Shown in pieces: positions 7,157-14,723 of a stretch of DNA of 33,830 bases; the stretch's first letter is position 1; the number at the start of each line of letters is the position of its first letter. The position numbers and the translations under genes were made by a program. Under the pieces are notes generated by a model, which was not told where the DNA came from, made no database searches, and saw only the letters and a list, made by a program, of their open reading frames with translations. Source of the DNA: Spirochaetaceae bacterium (lineage in GTDB: Bacteria; Spirochaetota; Spirochaetia; Treponematales; Rectinemataceae). The stretch is taken from positions 1-33,830 of the forward strand of contig JANXYO010000025.1 of assembly GCA_025356015.1 (NCBI GenBank). Reading direction: 5' to 3'.

Positions 7157-7758
7157 TAAAGGGAGTGGTTTTCGACTTCGGTAACGTCCTCAGCATCCTC
7201 GACCGGGACGCTGCCAACCTCGCCATGGCCGCGCACACAGACATCGATGCGGGCGAGGTCGGCCGCCTCGTGTGGGATGGGTCGATAGAGACTGACTCCG
7301 AGACCGGCCTCATCGACTCGCGCGAGCACTTTGCGCGAATCAAGAGGGCGATCGGCGCGGAATCCTCCTGGTCGTATGGGGAGTTCATCGAGGATTTCGG
7401 CAAGGCCATCCTGCCCTTCCCCGAGGGAGAAGCGGCGGTCGAGGGAGTCGCGAAGCTCGGCCTTCGGTCGTTCATCCTTTCGAACACCAACTGGATCCAC
7501 TCGAGAAAGATCTTCGAAAGGGAGATCCTGGGGACGATTCCGGAACTCCACGCCCTGTCCTTCAGGATCGGAGCCATGAAGCCCGATCCCCGGATCTGGA
7601 ACTGGCTGCTCGAGCACTGCGGCCTCAGGGCCCAGGAGTTAGTCTACATCGACGACAAGGAAGCCTACTGCGAGGCGGCGCGCAAGCTGGGATTCACCGC
7701 CCATCGGTATCATTATGAGGACGGAAACCTTTTGCGGGAAATCGAAGAGCTGTTATAA
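7153..7758 (+). CDS. HAD-superfamily hydrolase (YihX-like phosphatase)
   Basis: 201 residues with the four HAD motifs. Motif I is VVFDFGNVL, with the nucleophile Asp8; the residue two positions later is Gly, as in YihX-type members, rather than the usual second Asp. Motif II is ILSNTN, motif III is the Lys in GAMKPDP, and motif IV is YIDDKEAY. A helical cap lies between motifs I and II. YihX of E. coli is a glucose-1-phosphatase, so a sugar-phosphate substrate is reasonable here, given the neighbouring nucleotidyltransferase and beta-helix protein. It starts inside the stop of the preceding gene (ATGA overlap). The promoter for the next operon overlaps its stop codon. Confidence 0.88.
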   Translation: MIKGVVFDFGNVLSILDRDAANLAMAAHTDIDAGEVGRLVWDGSIETDSETGLIDSREHFARIKRAIGAESSWSYGEFIEDFGKAILPFPEGEAAVEGVAKLGLRSFILSNTNWIHSRKIFEREILGTIPELHALSFRIGAMKPDPRIWNWLLEHCGLRAQELVYIDDKEAYCEAARKLGFTAHRYHYEDGNLLREIEELL

Positions 7759-7759
7759 T
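7732..7759 (+). promoter_or_regulatory. Promoter of the Fe/phosphonate-type ABC operon
   Basis: TTGCGG (7732-7737), 16-nt spacer, perfect TATAAT (7754-7759) preceded by TG (TGT-TATAAT). The -10 box includes the TAA stop codon of the HAD gene. The leader of about 52 nt contains the palindrome CCGGCGCCGG (7778-7787) and a good Shine-Dalgarno sequence. Confidence 0.55.
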
Positions 7760-7818
7760 CGAGGCTTAGGTCCGGCACCGGCGCCGGGAGTTCCATCAAA
7801 ACTATACGGAGGTTTCCG

Positions 7819-8793
7819 ATGAAGCGACTCGTCATCGCGGCGATGTGCGTGATCCTCTCGCTCTCTGCCTACGCGGCCCCGAACAAGGTGGTCGTCTACA
7901 CAGCCCACGAGGAAGCGATCCTCAACCTGCTCGCTCCCCTCTTCCAGAAGGAGACGGGCATCACCCTCGAGTACGTCAAGCTCGCCTCGGGCGACGTGAT
8001 CAAGAGGGCGAAGGCCGAGTCCTCGAATCCCCAGGCCGACGTGATCTGGAGCATCGGCGGAGAGCAGCTCGAGGCGAACAGCGACATCCTCGCGGCCTAC
8101 ACGCCCAAGGAATGGTCCAAGATCAACCCGCTCTTCAAGGTGGGCACCAACTGGCTGCCCTACACCGGCATCATGAACGTCTTCATCATAAACACCAAGC
8201 TTGTCACCGCAGACAAGGCGCCCAAGAAGTGGACCGACCTCGCCGATCCCCGCTTCGCCAAAATGATCTCCTCGGCCAGGGCCGACAAGTCCGGCTCCTC
8301 ATACATGCAGCTCTGCAACGTGATCGCCGTGTACAAGGACAAGGGCTGGGACATCTACAAGGGCCTGCTCAAGAACTTCGCCATCTCCGGCAGTTCGGGC
8401 GCCGTGCCCAAGTTCGTCAACGACGGCGAGGCCATGGTCGGCATCACCCTTGAGGACAACGCCTACCGCTTCGTGAAGGGAGGCGGCCCGGTCCAGATCG
8501 TCTACCCCGAGGACGGAACGGTCGCGGCCCCCGATGGTCTGGCCCTCCTCAAGGGCGCCCCAAACGCAGAGGCCGGAAAGGCCTTCATCGACTGGTGCCT
8601 CTCAAAGTCCACCCAGGAGATCCTCGTCGACCAGATGTTCCGCCGCTCCGTGCGCACCGACTGCAAGGATCCGCCCGGCCTGCCCGCGATCGGGAAGATC
8701 AAGACAGTCGCCTACGATTTCGCCTGGGCCGCGAAGAACCAGGGCGATTTCACCAAGCGCTTCCAGGACCTCGCTATGGACCTCGGGCTCTAG
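7819..8793 (+). CDS. ABC transporter substrate-binding protein (Fe(III)/2-aminoethylphosphonate family)
   Basis: 324 residues. Residues 1-20 are a Sec signal peptide ending AYA|APNK, so the mature protein is periplasmic and is not a lipoprotein. The fold is the type-2 periplasmic binding protein of the AfuA/FbpA/2-AEP group: VVVYTAHEEAILNLLAPLF at the start, ADVIWSIGG, PKKWTDLADPRFAKMI, GEAMVGITLEDNAY, and EAGKAFIDWCLS. The adjacent-tyrosine pair that binds iron in FbpA is not present, so ferric iron as substrate is not supported. Phosphonates, thiamine or another small solute remain possible. GGAGG lies six nt before the ATG. It is the first gene of a three-gene importer, and a long inverted repeat separates it from the ATPase gene. 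Confidence 0.88.
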   Translation: MKRLVIAAMCVILSLSAYAAPNKVVVYTAHEEAILNLLAPLFQKETGITLEYVKLASGDVIKRAKAESSNPQADVIWSIGGEQLEANSDILAAYTPKEWSKINPLFKVGTNWLPYTGIMNVFIINTKLVTADKAPKKWTDLADPRFAKMISSARADKSGSSYMQLCNVIAVYKDKGWDIYKGLLKNFAISGSSGAVPKFVNDGEAMVGITLEDNAYRFVKGGGPVQIVYPEDGTVAAPDGLALLKGAPNAEAGKAFIDWCLSKSTQEILVDQMFRRSVRTDCKDPPGLPAIGKIKTVAYDFAWAAKNQGDFTKRFQDLAMDLGL

Positions 8794-8821
8794 GGCCTGG
8801 TCAGTCCGGAAAAAATGCAAG

Positions 8822-8910
8822 CACGGAGGCAGGGAGATCACGGAACAAGTCCACAGGGAATGTAGCTTCATGCATTCTCCGATTCACTCCGTGTCCTCCC
8901 TATCTCCGTG
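8822..8910. repeat. Long imperfect inverted repeat (CACGGAG type) inside the ABC operon
   Basis: Two 23-nt arms, 8822-8844 and 8888-8910, are reverse complements at 19 of 23 positions (mismatches in two 2-nt blocks), with a 43-nt loop. The loop itself holds a second 7-bp stem, GGGAATG (8856-8862) with CATTCTC (8873-8879), including one G-U pair. The arms contain CACGGAG/CTCCGTG. It occupies most of the 153-nt gap between the binding-protein and ATPase genes and has no T-run, so it may protect the upstream message or reduce downstream expression. Confidence 0.75.
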
Positions 8911-8946
8911 GTGAATCTTCCAGCCACCTTTCCTACGAGGACCACC

Positions 8947-10056
8947 ATGACATCGATCAGAATCGCCGAAGTCGAGAAGCGATTCGGCACTGTCCGCGCA
9001 CTCAAGGGCGTCAGCCTCGCGATCGAACCTGGGGAGCTCTTTACCCTTCTCGGCCCGTCGGGCTGCGGCAAGACCACCCTGTTGCGGACGGTGGCCGGCT
9101 TCAACCGCCAGGATTCCGGCGACATCTTCCTCGGCGACGAGCTGGTGAACGACGAGCCCGCCTACAGACGCGAAACGGGCATGGTGTTCCAGAACTACGC
9201 CGTCTTCCCCCACATGAGTGTCTTCGAGAACGTTGCCTATGGGCTTCGGGTCCGCAGGCTCGGGCGAAAGGACATCACGCAGAGGGTCGAGGCCGCGCTC
9301 AGGCGGGTCCGGCTCGAAGGCTACGGCGAGAGGACCCCCGACAAGCTCTCCGGAGGCCAGCAGCAGCGGGTGGGCCTCGCCCGGGCAATGGCCATCGAGC
9401 CCCGGGTCCTCCTCCTCGACGAGCCCCTGTCGAACCTTGACGCGAAGCTCAGGGTCGAGATGCGCACCGAGATCCGCGACATCCAGAAGCAGCTTGGCAT
9501 CACCGCCATCTACGTGACCCACGACCAGGAAGAGGCCCTGGTCATCTCGGACCGCATCGCTGTCATGGACGGAGGCGTGATCCAGCAGGTTGGCCCACCC
9601 TGGGCGATCTACAAGGACCCCGCGAATCTCTTCGTCGCCGCCTTCGTGGGATCGATGAACCTCATCGATGCCGAGATACTCGGCGAGGGCCCCTCGGGCT
9701 TCCTCCGCGCAAATGCGGCCGGCTGCGAGCTCCTCGTGCCGGCCCCGGCCGGCCATTATGACCTGCGCAGGATCCGCATCGCCTTCAGGCCCGAGGACGC
9801 CACCGGGACAGGGGCTGCTCCCGGCCTGGCCAACGAGCTCAGGGCCACGGTGAAGACCGCCTCCTTCCTGGGCTCAGCGGTCTCGCTCGACCTCGAGCTC
9901 GGCGGCCGCAGCATCCTCGTGGAGCGCGCCCGCCCGGGAGCCGGCGACATCCTGGAGCCGGGAAGCACCGCCTCATTCGCCGTCCCCCCCACCTCTATCC
10001 TCCTCTTCCACCCCGAGACGGGAGAACGGGTGACGGCCGTAGGGGAAGAAGCGTGA
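8947..10056 (+). CDS. ABC transporter ATP-binding protein (Fe/phosphonate/polyamine importer type)
   Basis: 369 residues. Walker A is GPSGCGKTT (about 36-44), the Q-loop is in MVFQNYAVFPH, the signature is LSGGQQQR (about 134-141), Walker B is VLLLDEP (about 154-160) and the switch is VTHDQEEA. The C-terminal 130 residues form a TOBE-type regulatory domain, which places it with the MalK/FbpC/PotA group of importers. It acts on the inner face of the cytoplasmic membrane and drives the permease encoded next. The frame is open from 8908, but the ATG at 8947 has a GAGG six nt upstream. Its stop overlaps the GTG of the permease (GTGA). All catalytic residues seem intact. Confidence 0.95.
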   Translation: MTSIRIAEVEKRFGTVRALKGVSLAIEPGELFTLLGPSGCGKTTLLRTVAGFNRQDSGDIFLGDELVNDEPAYRRETGMVFQNYAVFPHMSVFENVAYGLRVRRLGRKDITQRVEAALRRVRLEGYGERTPDKLSGGQQQRVGLARAMAIEPRVLLLDEPLSNLDAKLRVEMRTEIRDIQKQLGITAIYVTHDQEEALVISDRIAVMDGGVIQQVGPPWAIYKDPANLFVAAFVGSMNLIDAEILGEGPSGFLRANAAGCELLVPAPAGHYDLRRIRIAFRPEDATGTGAAPGLANELRATVKTASFLGSAVSLDLELGGRSILVERARPGAGDILEPGSTASFAVPPTSILLFHPETGERVTAVGEEA

Positions 10057-11711
10057 GCCGCCGCAGCCCCCTCGACGTCTGGTCGGCGGTCACCCTCGCG
10101 GGATTCGCCTGCGTCCTCATGTTCCTCATCTATCCGCTCTTCGACGTCTTCCGCTACAGCTTCATTGACAAGACGACAGGGGCGCTCTCGCTCTCCAACT
10201 ACACCCAGTTTTTCGGGCGGAAATACTACATCAACGCCTTCATCCACAGCATGTTCATCGCTGTCGCCACCACGGCCTTCTCCATCCTCCTCGGAGTCCC
10301 CCTTGCCTTCCTGACCACCCGCTACCGCATCAGGGGCTCGGCGATGCTGAACACCCTCGCGGTGCTCGCCCTCCTCTCCCCGCCCTTCATCGGAGCCTAT
10401 TCCTGGGTCACCATGCTCGGCCGCTCCGGCTTCCTCCGCCAGGCCCTGTCTTCGATCGGCCTCATCCTCCCGCCCATCTACGGACCTCTCGGCATAATCC
10501 TCGCCGACACACTGCAGTACTACCCCTTCGTGACCCTGATGACGGCAGGCGCCCTCATGACAACAGACCGCTCCCTCGAGGAAGCCTCGCAGAACCTCGG
10601 CGCCCGGGGCATCCGCACCTTCCTCACCGTCACCCTTCCCCTGGTCCTCCCCTCGCTGACCGGCGGTGCCCTCATTGTGTTCATGATGTCGCTCTCGAAC
10701 TTCGGGACGCCCATGATCATCGGTGGCAACTACCTCGTCCTCCCCACCCTCGCCTACAACCTCTACACCAGCGAGGTCGCGGAGAGCCCGGGCATGGCGA
10801 GCACGGTGAGCATACTCCTCATGGTCTGCGCCTCGGGTGTCATCGCTCTCCAGCAGTGGGCATCCACGCGCAGGAAGTACGCGAGCATGCTCGTCAACCG
10901 GCCCGTGCAGAAGCGCCTTGGCCCGGTCTGGGCGGGGCCGGCACATGTGCTGTGCTACCTCATCGTGGCCCTGAGCACCCTGCCCCTCGCCGTGGTCGTC
11001 TACTATTCCTTCCGCAACACATCGGGCCCCGTGTTCAAGACAGGCTACGGGCTCGCGAGCTACCGGTCGATATTCTTCGAGGTGCCCAAGACCGTGACGA
11101 ACTCCTTCGTCTATGCCCTTGTCGCCGTCGTCCTCATCGCCTCGGTGGGCACCCTTCTGGGCTTTGTCATAGCGCGGCGCAGGAGGCTCTCGGTCCGGGT
11201 GCTCGATCCCCTCCTCATGGTGCCCTACATGGTCCCGGGCACGGTTCTGGGCATCGGCTTCATCGTGGCCTTCAACCGCAAGCCCATCTACCTTGCGGGA
11301 ACTGGGGTGATCATCATCCTCACCTACTTCATAAGGCGGCTGCCCTACTCGGTTAGGTCGGCTGCCTCGATCCTCAAGCAGATCGACCCCGCCCTCGAGG
11401 AGGCGGGGATAAACCTTGGCTCGCCCCCGGGCCGGACCTTCAGGACGATCGCCCTCCCCCTCATGAAGGCGGGGATCATCTCGGGCGCGATCATGAGCTG
11501 GGTCACCTCGATGAACGAGCTCTCGGCCTCGATCCTGCTGTACGTGGGCAAGACGATGACAATGCCCATCAAGATCTACCTGTCCGTCCTGGACGGATAT
11601 TTCGGCACAGCCTCGGCCATGTCGACGATCCTGCTCGTCGTGACGGGGCTGGCCCTCTACCTCGTGAACCGCTGGACCGGGAAGGCCGGGGCGACGATCG
11701 TGGGCCTCTAA
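10053..11711 (+). CDS. ABC transporter permease, two fused halves (AfuB/FbpB type)
   Basis: 552 residues with about twelve hydrophobic segments in two homologous halves. This is the usual form for iron(III)- and phosphonate-type permeases, where one chain makes the whole channel. Two EAA loops that contact the ATPase are visible: LEEASQNLGARGIRTFLTV at about 175 and LEEAGINLGSPPGRTFRTI at about 448. The start is GTG at 10053, overlapping the TGA of the ATPase gene, with a purine-rich GGGGAAG upstream. It completes the three-gene importer. A group of hairpins begins at the base directly after its TAA stop codon. Confidence 0.93.
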   Translation: MSRRSPLDVWSAVTLAGFACVLMFLIYPLFDVFRYSFIDKTTGALSLSNYTQFFGRKYYINAFIHSMFIAVATTAFSILLGVPLAFLTTRYRIRGSAMLNTLAVLALLSPPFIGAYSWVTMLGRSGFLRQALSSIGLILPPIYGPLGIILADTLQYYPFVTLMTAGALMTTDRSLEEASQNLGARGIRTFLTVTLPLVLPSLTGGALIVFMMSLSNFGTPMIIGGNYLVLPTLAYNLYTSEVAESPGMASTVSILLMVCASGVIALQQWASTRRKYASMLVNRPVQKRLGPVWAGPAHVLCYLIVALSTLPLAVVVYYSFRNTSGPVFKTGYGLASYRSIFFEVPKTVTNSFVYALVAVVLIASVGTLLGFVIARRRRLSVRVLDPLLMVPYMVPGTVLGIGFIVAFNRKPIYLAGTGVIIILTYFIRRLPYSVRSAASILKQIDPALEEAGINLGSPPGRTFRTIALPLMKAGIISGAIMSWVTSMNELSASILLYVGKTMTMPIKIYLSVLDGYFGTASAMSTILLVVTGLALYLVNRWTGKAGATIVGL

Positions 11712-11748
11712 CAGGCCGTTGAAATACTCGAAGCATTTCAACGGCCTG
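11712..11748. repeat. 14-bp perfect hairpin directly after the permease stop
   Basis: CAGGCCGTTGAAAT (11712-11725) and its exact reverse complement (11735-11748) enclose a 9-nt loop. The stem begins at the first base after the stop codon. No T-run follows, so it may mark a processed 3' end rather than act as a classical terminator. Confidence 0.75.
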
Positions 11749-11752
11749 CTAC

Positions 11753-11790
11753 GCAATTGCTCGAAAAGCTCCGCTTTTCTGCGCAATTGC
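11753..11790. repeat. Compound inverted repeat with GCAATTGC ends
   Basis: GCAATTGC, itself a palindrome, occurs at 11753-11760 and 11783-11790. Between them AAAAGC (11764-11769) pairs with GCTTTT (11773-11778). It is the second of three consecutive stem structures in this 130-bp gap. Confidence 0.6.
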
Positions 11791-11801
11791 AGAAATCAAG
11801 G

Positions 11802-11842
11802 GAGTGTTGAAAAAGGCTCCATGCCTTTTTCAACACTCTTTT
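11802..11842. terminator. Strong bidirectional terminator between convergent operons
   Basis: A 16-bp perfect stem, GAGTGTTGAAAAAGGC (11802-11817) with its reverse complement at 11823-11838, has a 5-nt loop and is followed by TTTT (11839-11842) on the plus strand. It lies between the plus-strand ABC operon and the minus-strand phosphatase gene that ends at 11843. The T-run is good for the plus strand and weak for the minus strand. Confidence 0.8.
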
Positions 11843-14014
11843 CTAGGCCCTCCGCTTGATCAGGACGGCGGTGATGTCGTCCACGGCGAGGTGCGAATCC
11901 ATGTGGAAGCGCCACTCGTCGATGATGTAGGAGAGCATGTCCTCGGCGGGCCCGTCCGGGGCTCGCGCGAGGGCGGTGATGAGGCTGCCCGAGTCGAAGA
12001 GATGGCCCTGCTGGTTCCTCGACTCGATCAGCCCGTCGGTGCACATGAGCAGGGAGTCGCCGGGCGCCATGCGGAACTTTATGGCCCGGTAGGGCGCCTC
12101 TATGAACTCCCGCCCGATGGGCGGACCCTTGTAGTCGTCGACCCGCCTCGGTACCAGCAGGTTCGCACCCGCCTTCCCCGCACGCCTGAACATGATTTCC
12201 GGGTGGCCCGCGTTCGCGTATTCGACTTGGCCGTCTTCAAGCCTGAGGAAGACACAGGTGAGGTAGTTCTCGACGCTCGAGAGCTCCTTGATCAGCTCGG
12301 AGTTGACCTGCTCAAGGACCCGGCCGAGGGACTTGTCCGGCAAGGTGCGGAAGTTGCGCCAGAACACCGAGCGCGCGAGGATCGTCACCAGGCCTGAGGC
12401 GATGCCGTGGCCCGAGACATCGCCGACGACGAGTCCCTTGAGCCTGTCCCCATCGGTGTAGAAGTCGAAGAAATCCCCCGAGACGCCCGAGACGGGGTGG
12501 AGGGCGAAGGCGACGTCCCAGTCCCTCGTCGATGGCGGCTTGCTCGGGAATATCCCCTGCTGGACCTGGATCGCGATCCTCATGTCCTTGGCAGCGATGT
12601 CGATGGCGTTCTGGAGCTTGAGGTTTGAGGCGTAGAGCCTGGAATTGAGGGCAGCCTGCTCGCGCATGGCCATCTCGACCTCGGTGGTCCGCGAGGCGAC
12701 CTTGTGCTCCAGGTTGGCTGCCATGGCCTCGACCTGGTCGTGGGCGTGGTGGTGCTCCTCCGCCAGGACAGCGGCGATCCCGAAGATAAGGAGGAGGAGG
12801 CCGAACTTCGAAGCCTGCAGCTTCCCACCGAGACTCATGTGGGCGATGTCGAAGACGAGGGTCCCGAGCACGATGGTGGCACCGAGGGAAATGACGAGAA
12901 GCTTGCTCCCGAAGAGCATGCGTCCCGCTGCCATGGAAAGACGGTGCCTCGCGCCTGTCTCTATATCCGCAAGTGCAGAGCGCAGCTGGTCCACGAGTGG
13001 CCTGCCAATGCCAAAGACCAGGAAGTTGAGGATCGGCAGGACAGCGCTCAGCTGCCAGATCCTGAGGAAGCCCTCCTGGAAGGCGAATGGCGCGACAAGC
13101 GCCATCGCGGCCGAGGGAAGGCCGAATAGGACGGTGAAGCGCGAGAGCCTGTTCCTCTGGCTGAGGTCGAGGAATGCCCCGAAGGTCGGGAGGAGCAGGA
13201 AGAGACAGAAGAGCTCAAGACCGCCGACGAGCCTCGAGTCGGCGACGAGGTCATAGGCCGCATGGGTCTGGGAGAACAGGAATCCGGCCACCAGGAGGGT
13301 ACCCATGCCATAGAACAGGTAGGGCCTGTTCCTGGGCCGCAGGCCATACAGAAGTATGTGATAGAGGGCGAAGAAGACATATACCCCGATGAGCATGAGG
13401 TCGAAGTTCTCGGCCTTGGCCGAGAGGAGGGACTCAAAGGAGTCCAGGCGGTAGGGGCCGGAGGAAGCCAGCCCGGTCGATCCCGATCCAGGATCACCGA
13501 CTATTCTAAAGGCCAGGATATTCCTGCCGGGCTTTATGAGGCGGTCGTCGAGGTGGATCAGCTCCCCCGAGACCGAACGGTACCGGAGGATCGAGCCTCC
13601 GGCTCCGAGATGCAGCTCGCTCCGCACCAGGCTGCCATTGAGATATACCTCCCAGTTCTGGCCGATGCGCTCGAGATAGAGGCCAAGCCCTTGCGTGCTC
13701 CCCGCGAGGGCTGGATCGGCGGTGAACGCTGTCAGGAAACAGTATTCCTCTATCTTGCCCGGGGCGAAACCCAGGAAGGCCGGAGCAGCCCTGGACAGGA
13801 CCGGAAGGTCCCTGACCAGGAGGGGCGGGCCCGCCCCCGGCGGCAGCCTGGTCCACGCCGGATCGGCTTGGCCCGGCTCCAGGGCTAGCCATGATGGATC
13901 GAATCCCGGACGGACAAGGAACTCCAGGGACCCGAGATCGAGGGCCGCGAGGAGGGACGGCGCAGCGAGGAGGAAGGTGAGGGCGATCGCAGGAAGGCCC
14001 CTGGTTTTTTTCAT
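11843..14014 (-). CDS. 7TMR-DISM receptor with SpoIIE-type PP2C phosphatase domain
   Basis: 723 residues in four parts. A signal peptide (1-24) and a periplasmic beta-rich sensor domain (about 25-195, including the jelly-roll-like LGLYLERIGQNWEVYLNG) come first. A block of seven membrane helices of the 7TMR-DISM type follows (about 205-405), then a coiled coil (about 415-470), then a cytoplasmic SpoIIE/RsbU-type Ser/Thr phosphatase (about 480-723). Metal-binding motifs are present: VSGDFFDFY, VVGDVSGHGIASG, and CTDGLIESRN, with a final DDITAVLI. Such proteins read an extracellular ligand and dephosphorylate an anti-sigma-factor antagonist or similar partner; none is encoded in the window. The start ATG (14012-14014) has GAGGG about 9 nt upstream. 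Its stop lies at the edge of the 11802-11842 terminator. Confidence 0.92.
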   Translation of the reverse strand: MKKTRGLPAIALTFLLAAPSLLAALDLGSLEFLVRPGFDPSWLALEPGQADPAWTRLPPGAGPPLLVRDLPVLSRAAPAFLGFAPGKIEEYCFLTAFTADPALAGSTQGLGLYLERIGQNWEVYLNGSLVRSELHLGAGGSILRYRSVSGELIHLDDRLIKPGRNILAFRIVGDPGSGSTGLASSGPYRLDSFESLLSAKAENFDLMLIGVYVFFALYHILLYGLRPRNRPYLFYGMGTLLVAGFLFSQTHAAYDLVADSRLVGGLELFCLFLLLPTFGAFLDLSQRNRLSRFTVLFGLPSAAMALVAPFAFQEGFLRIWQLSAVLPILNFLVFGIGRPLVDQLRSALADIETGARHRLSMAAGRMLFGSKLLVISLGATIVLGTLVFDIAHMSLGGKLQASKFGLLLLIFGIAAVLAEEHHHAHDQVEAMAANLEHKVASRTTEVEMAMREQAALNSRLYASNLKLQNAIDIAAKDMRIAIQVQQGIFPSKPPSTRDWDVAFALHPVSGVSGDFFDFYTDGDRLKGLVVGDVSGHGIASGLVTILARSVFWRNFRTLPDKSLGRVLEQVNSELIKELSSVENYLTCVFLRLEDGQVEYANAGHPEIMFRRAGKAGANLLVPRRVDDYKGPPIGREFIEAPYRAIKFRMAPGDSLLMCTDGLIESRNQQGHLFDSGSLITALARAPDGPAEDMLSYIIDEWRFHMDSHLAVDDITAVLIKRRA

Positions 14015-14086
14015 TCTTTTCCCTCGGACTGAAGAAAGATACTTTTGATCATTCTATAGCATAGCCGTTGCGCGAAATAGCCAGCC

Positions 14087-14683
14087 TTACAGGCCTCCCT
14101 CGAGTTCCCGTATCCTGTCCCTGAGGATCGCGGCGCGCTCATAGTCCTCCTCTGATATCGCCTCCTCGAGCTCAGTCTTGAGCCTGGCGAGCTCGTCCCC
14201 TGGCTGCAGCACGAGGGGTGGGGCGGAGGCCTGCACCGAGGCCTGGCCCTCGGCCAGCTGCTCCCCGGTGACCAGGTTGACCGAGATGCCGGCCTCCTCG
14301 ACGACGGATTCGGCTATGAAGACCGGACAGCCAGCCCGCACCGCGATCCCGATGGCGTCCGATGGCCTCGAATCGACGATCATGTCCCGGTCGCCTGCCT
14401 TGAGCACCATGCGCGCGAAGAAGGTCCCCTCTCGCAGGTCGTTGATCTCGATACGGGAAATCTCGGCGCCGAAGGCACGGATGAGGGAGATGGCGAGGTC
14501 GTGGGTGAGGGGACGCGGCACATCGACCTTGCCCATGCCAATGAGGATGGACTGGGTCTCAAGCTGGCCTATGAAGATGGGAACCGCGAGGTCGGAGCCC
14601 TTGGGCCTGACCAAGACGACGTTTCCCTGGTCGGTCTGGGCGACCGTCCAGATGTCTGCCTCGACGAATGTCTGCGACGCCAT
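14087..14683 (-). CDS. Bifunctional-nuclease-family (DUF151) protein with UVR motif
   Basis: 198 residues. Residues 1-140 match the DUF151/bifunctional nuclease family: VPIFIGQLETQSI, RPLTHDLAISLIRAFGAEI, FFARMVL, and VDSRPSDAIGIAVRAGCPVF, the last being the most conserved block. Residues about 163-198 form a UVR motif (DELARLKTELEEAISEEDYERAA...RDRIRELEG), the UvrB/UvrC-type interaction helix hairpin. Plant and archaeal relatives have nuclease activity, but in bacteria the role is uncertain. The frame stays open to 15364, overlapping the polyprenyl synthase on another frame. The ATG at 14681-14683 with GGGAGGG 4 nt upstream is clearly the true start. It lies 40 nt downstream of the polyprenyl synthase gene and is probably in the same transcript. 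Confidence 0.9.
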   Translation of the reverse strand: MASQTFVEADIWTVAQTDQGNVVLVRPKGSDLAVPIFIGQLETQSILIGMGKVDVPRPLTHDLAISLIRAFGAEISRIEINDLREGTFFARMVLKAGDRDMIVDSRPSDAIGIAVRAGCPVFIAESVVEEAGISVNLVTGEQLAEGQASVQASAPPLVLQPGDELARLKTELEEAISEEDYERAAILRDRIRELEGGL

Positions 14684-14723
14684 CGACCCTCCCGTACTTA
14701 GTATAGCGGCGGGGCCCCCGAAA

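Noticed and set aside
7153-7758. HAD protein as catalytically dead because motif I is DFG rather than DxD
   Set aside because: YihX-type phosphatases normally have this form and the other three motifs are intact.
7778-7787. Palindrome CCGGCGCCGG in the leader of the binding-protein gene as an operator
   Set aside because: It is a simple GC palindrome likely by chance in GC-rich DNA, with no second copy or extended symmetry.
9756-11786. 676-codon open frame on the minus strand opposite the ABC ATPase and permease
   Set aside because: Its translation is extremely rich in Glu, Asp, His and Arg, as expected from reading a GC-rich membrane-protein gene backwards, and the plus strand holds well-supported genes.
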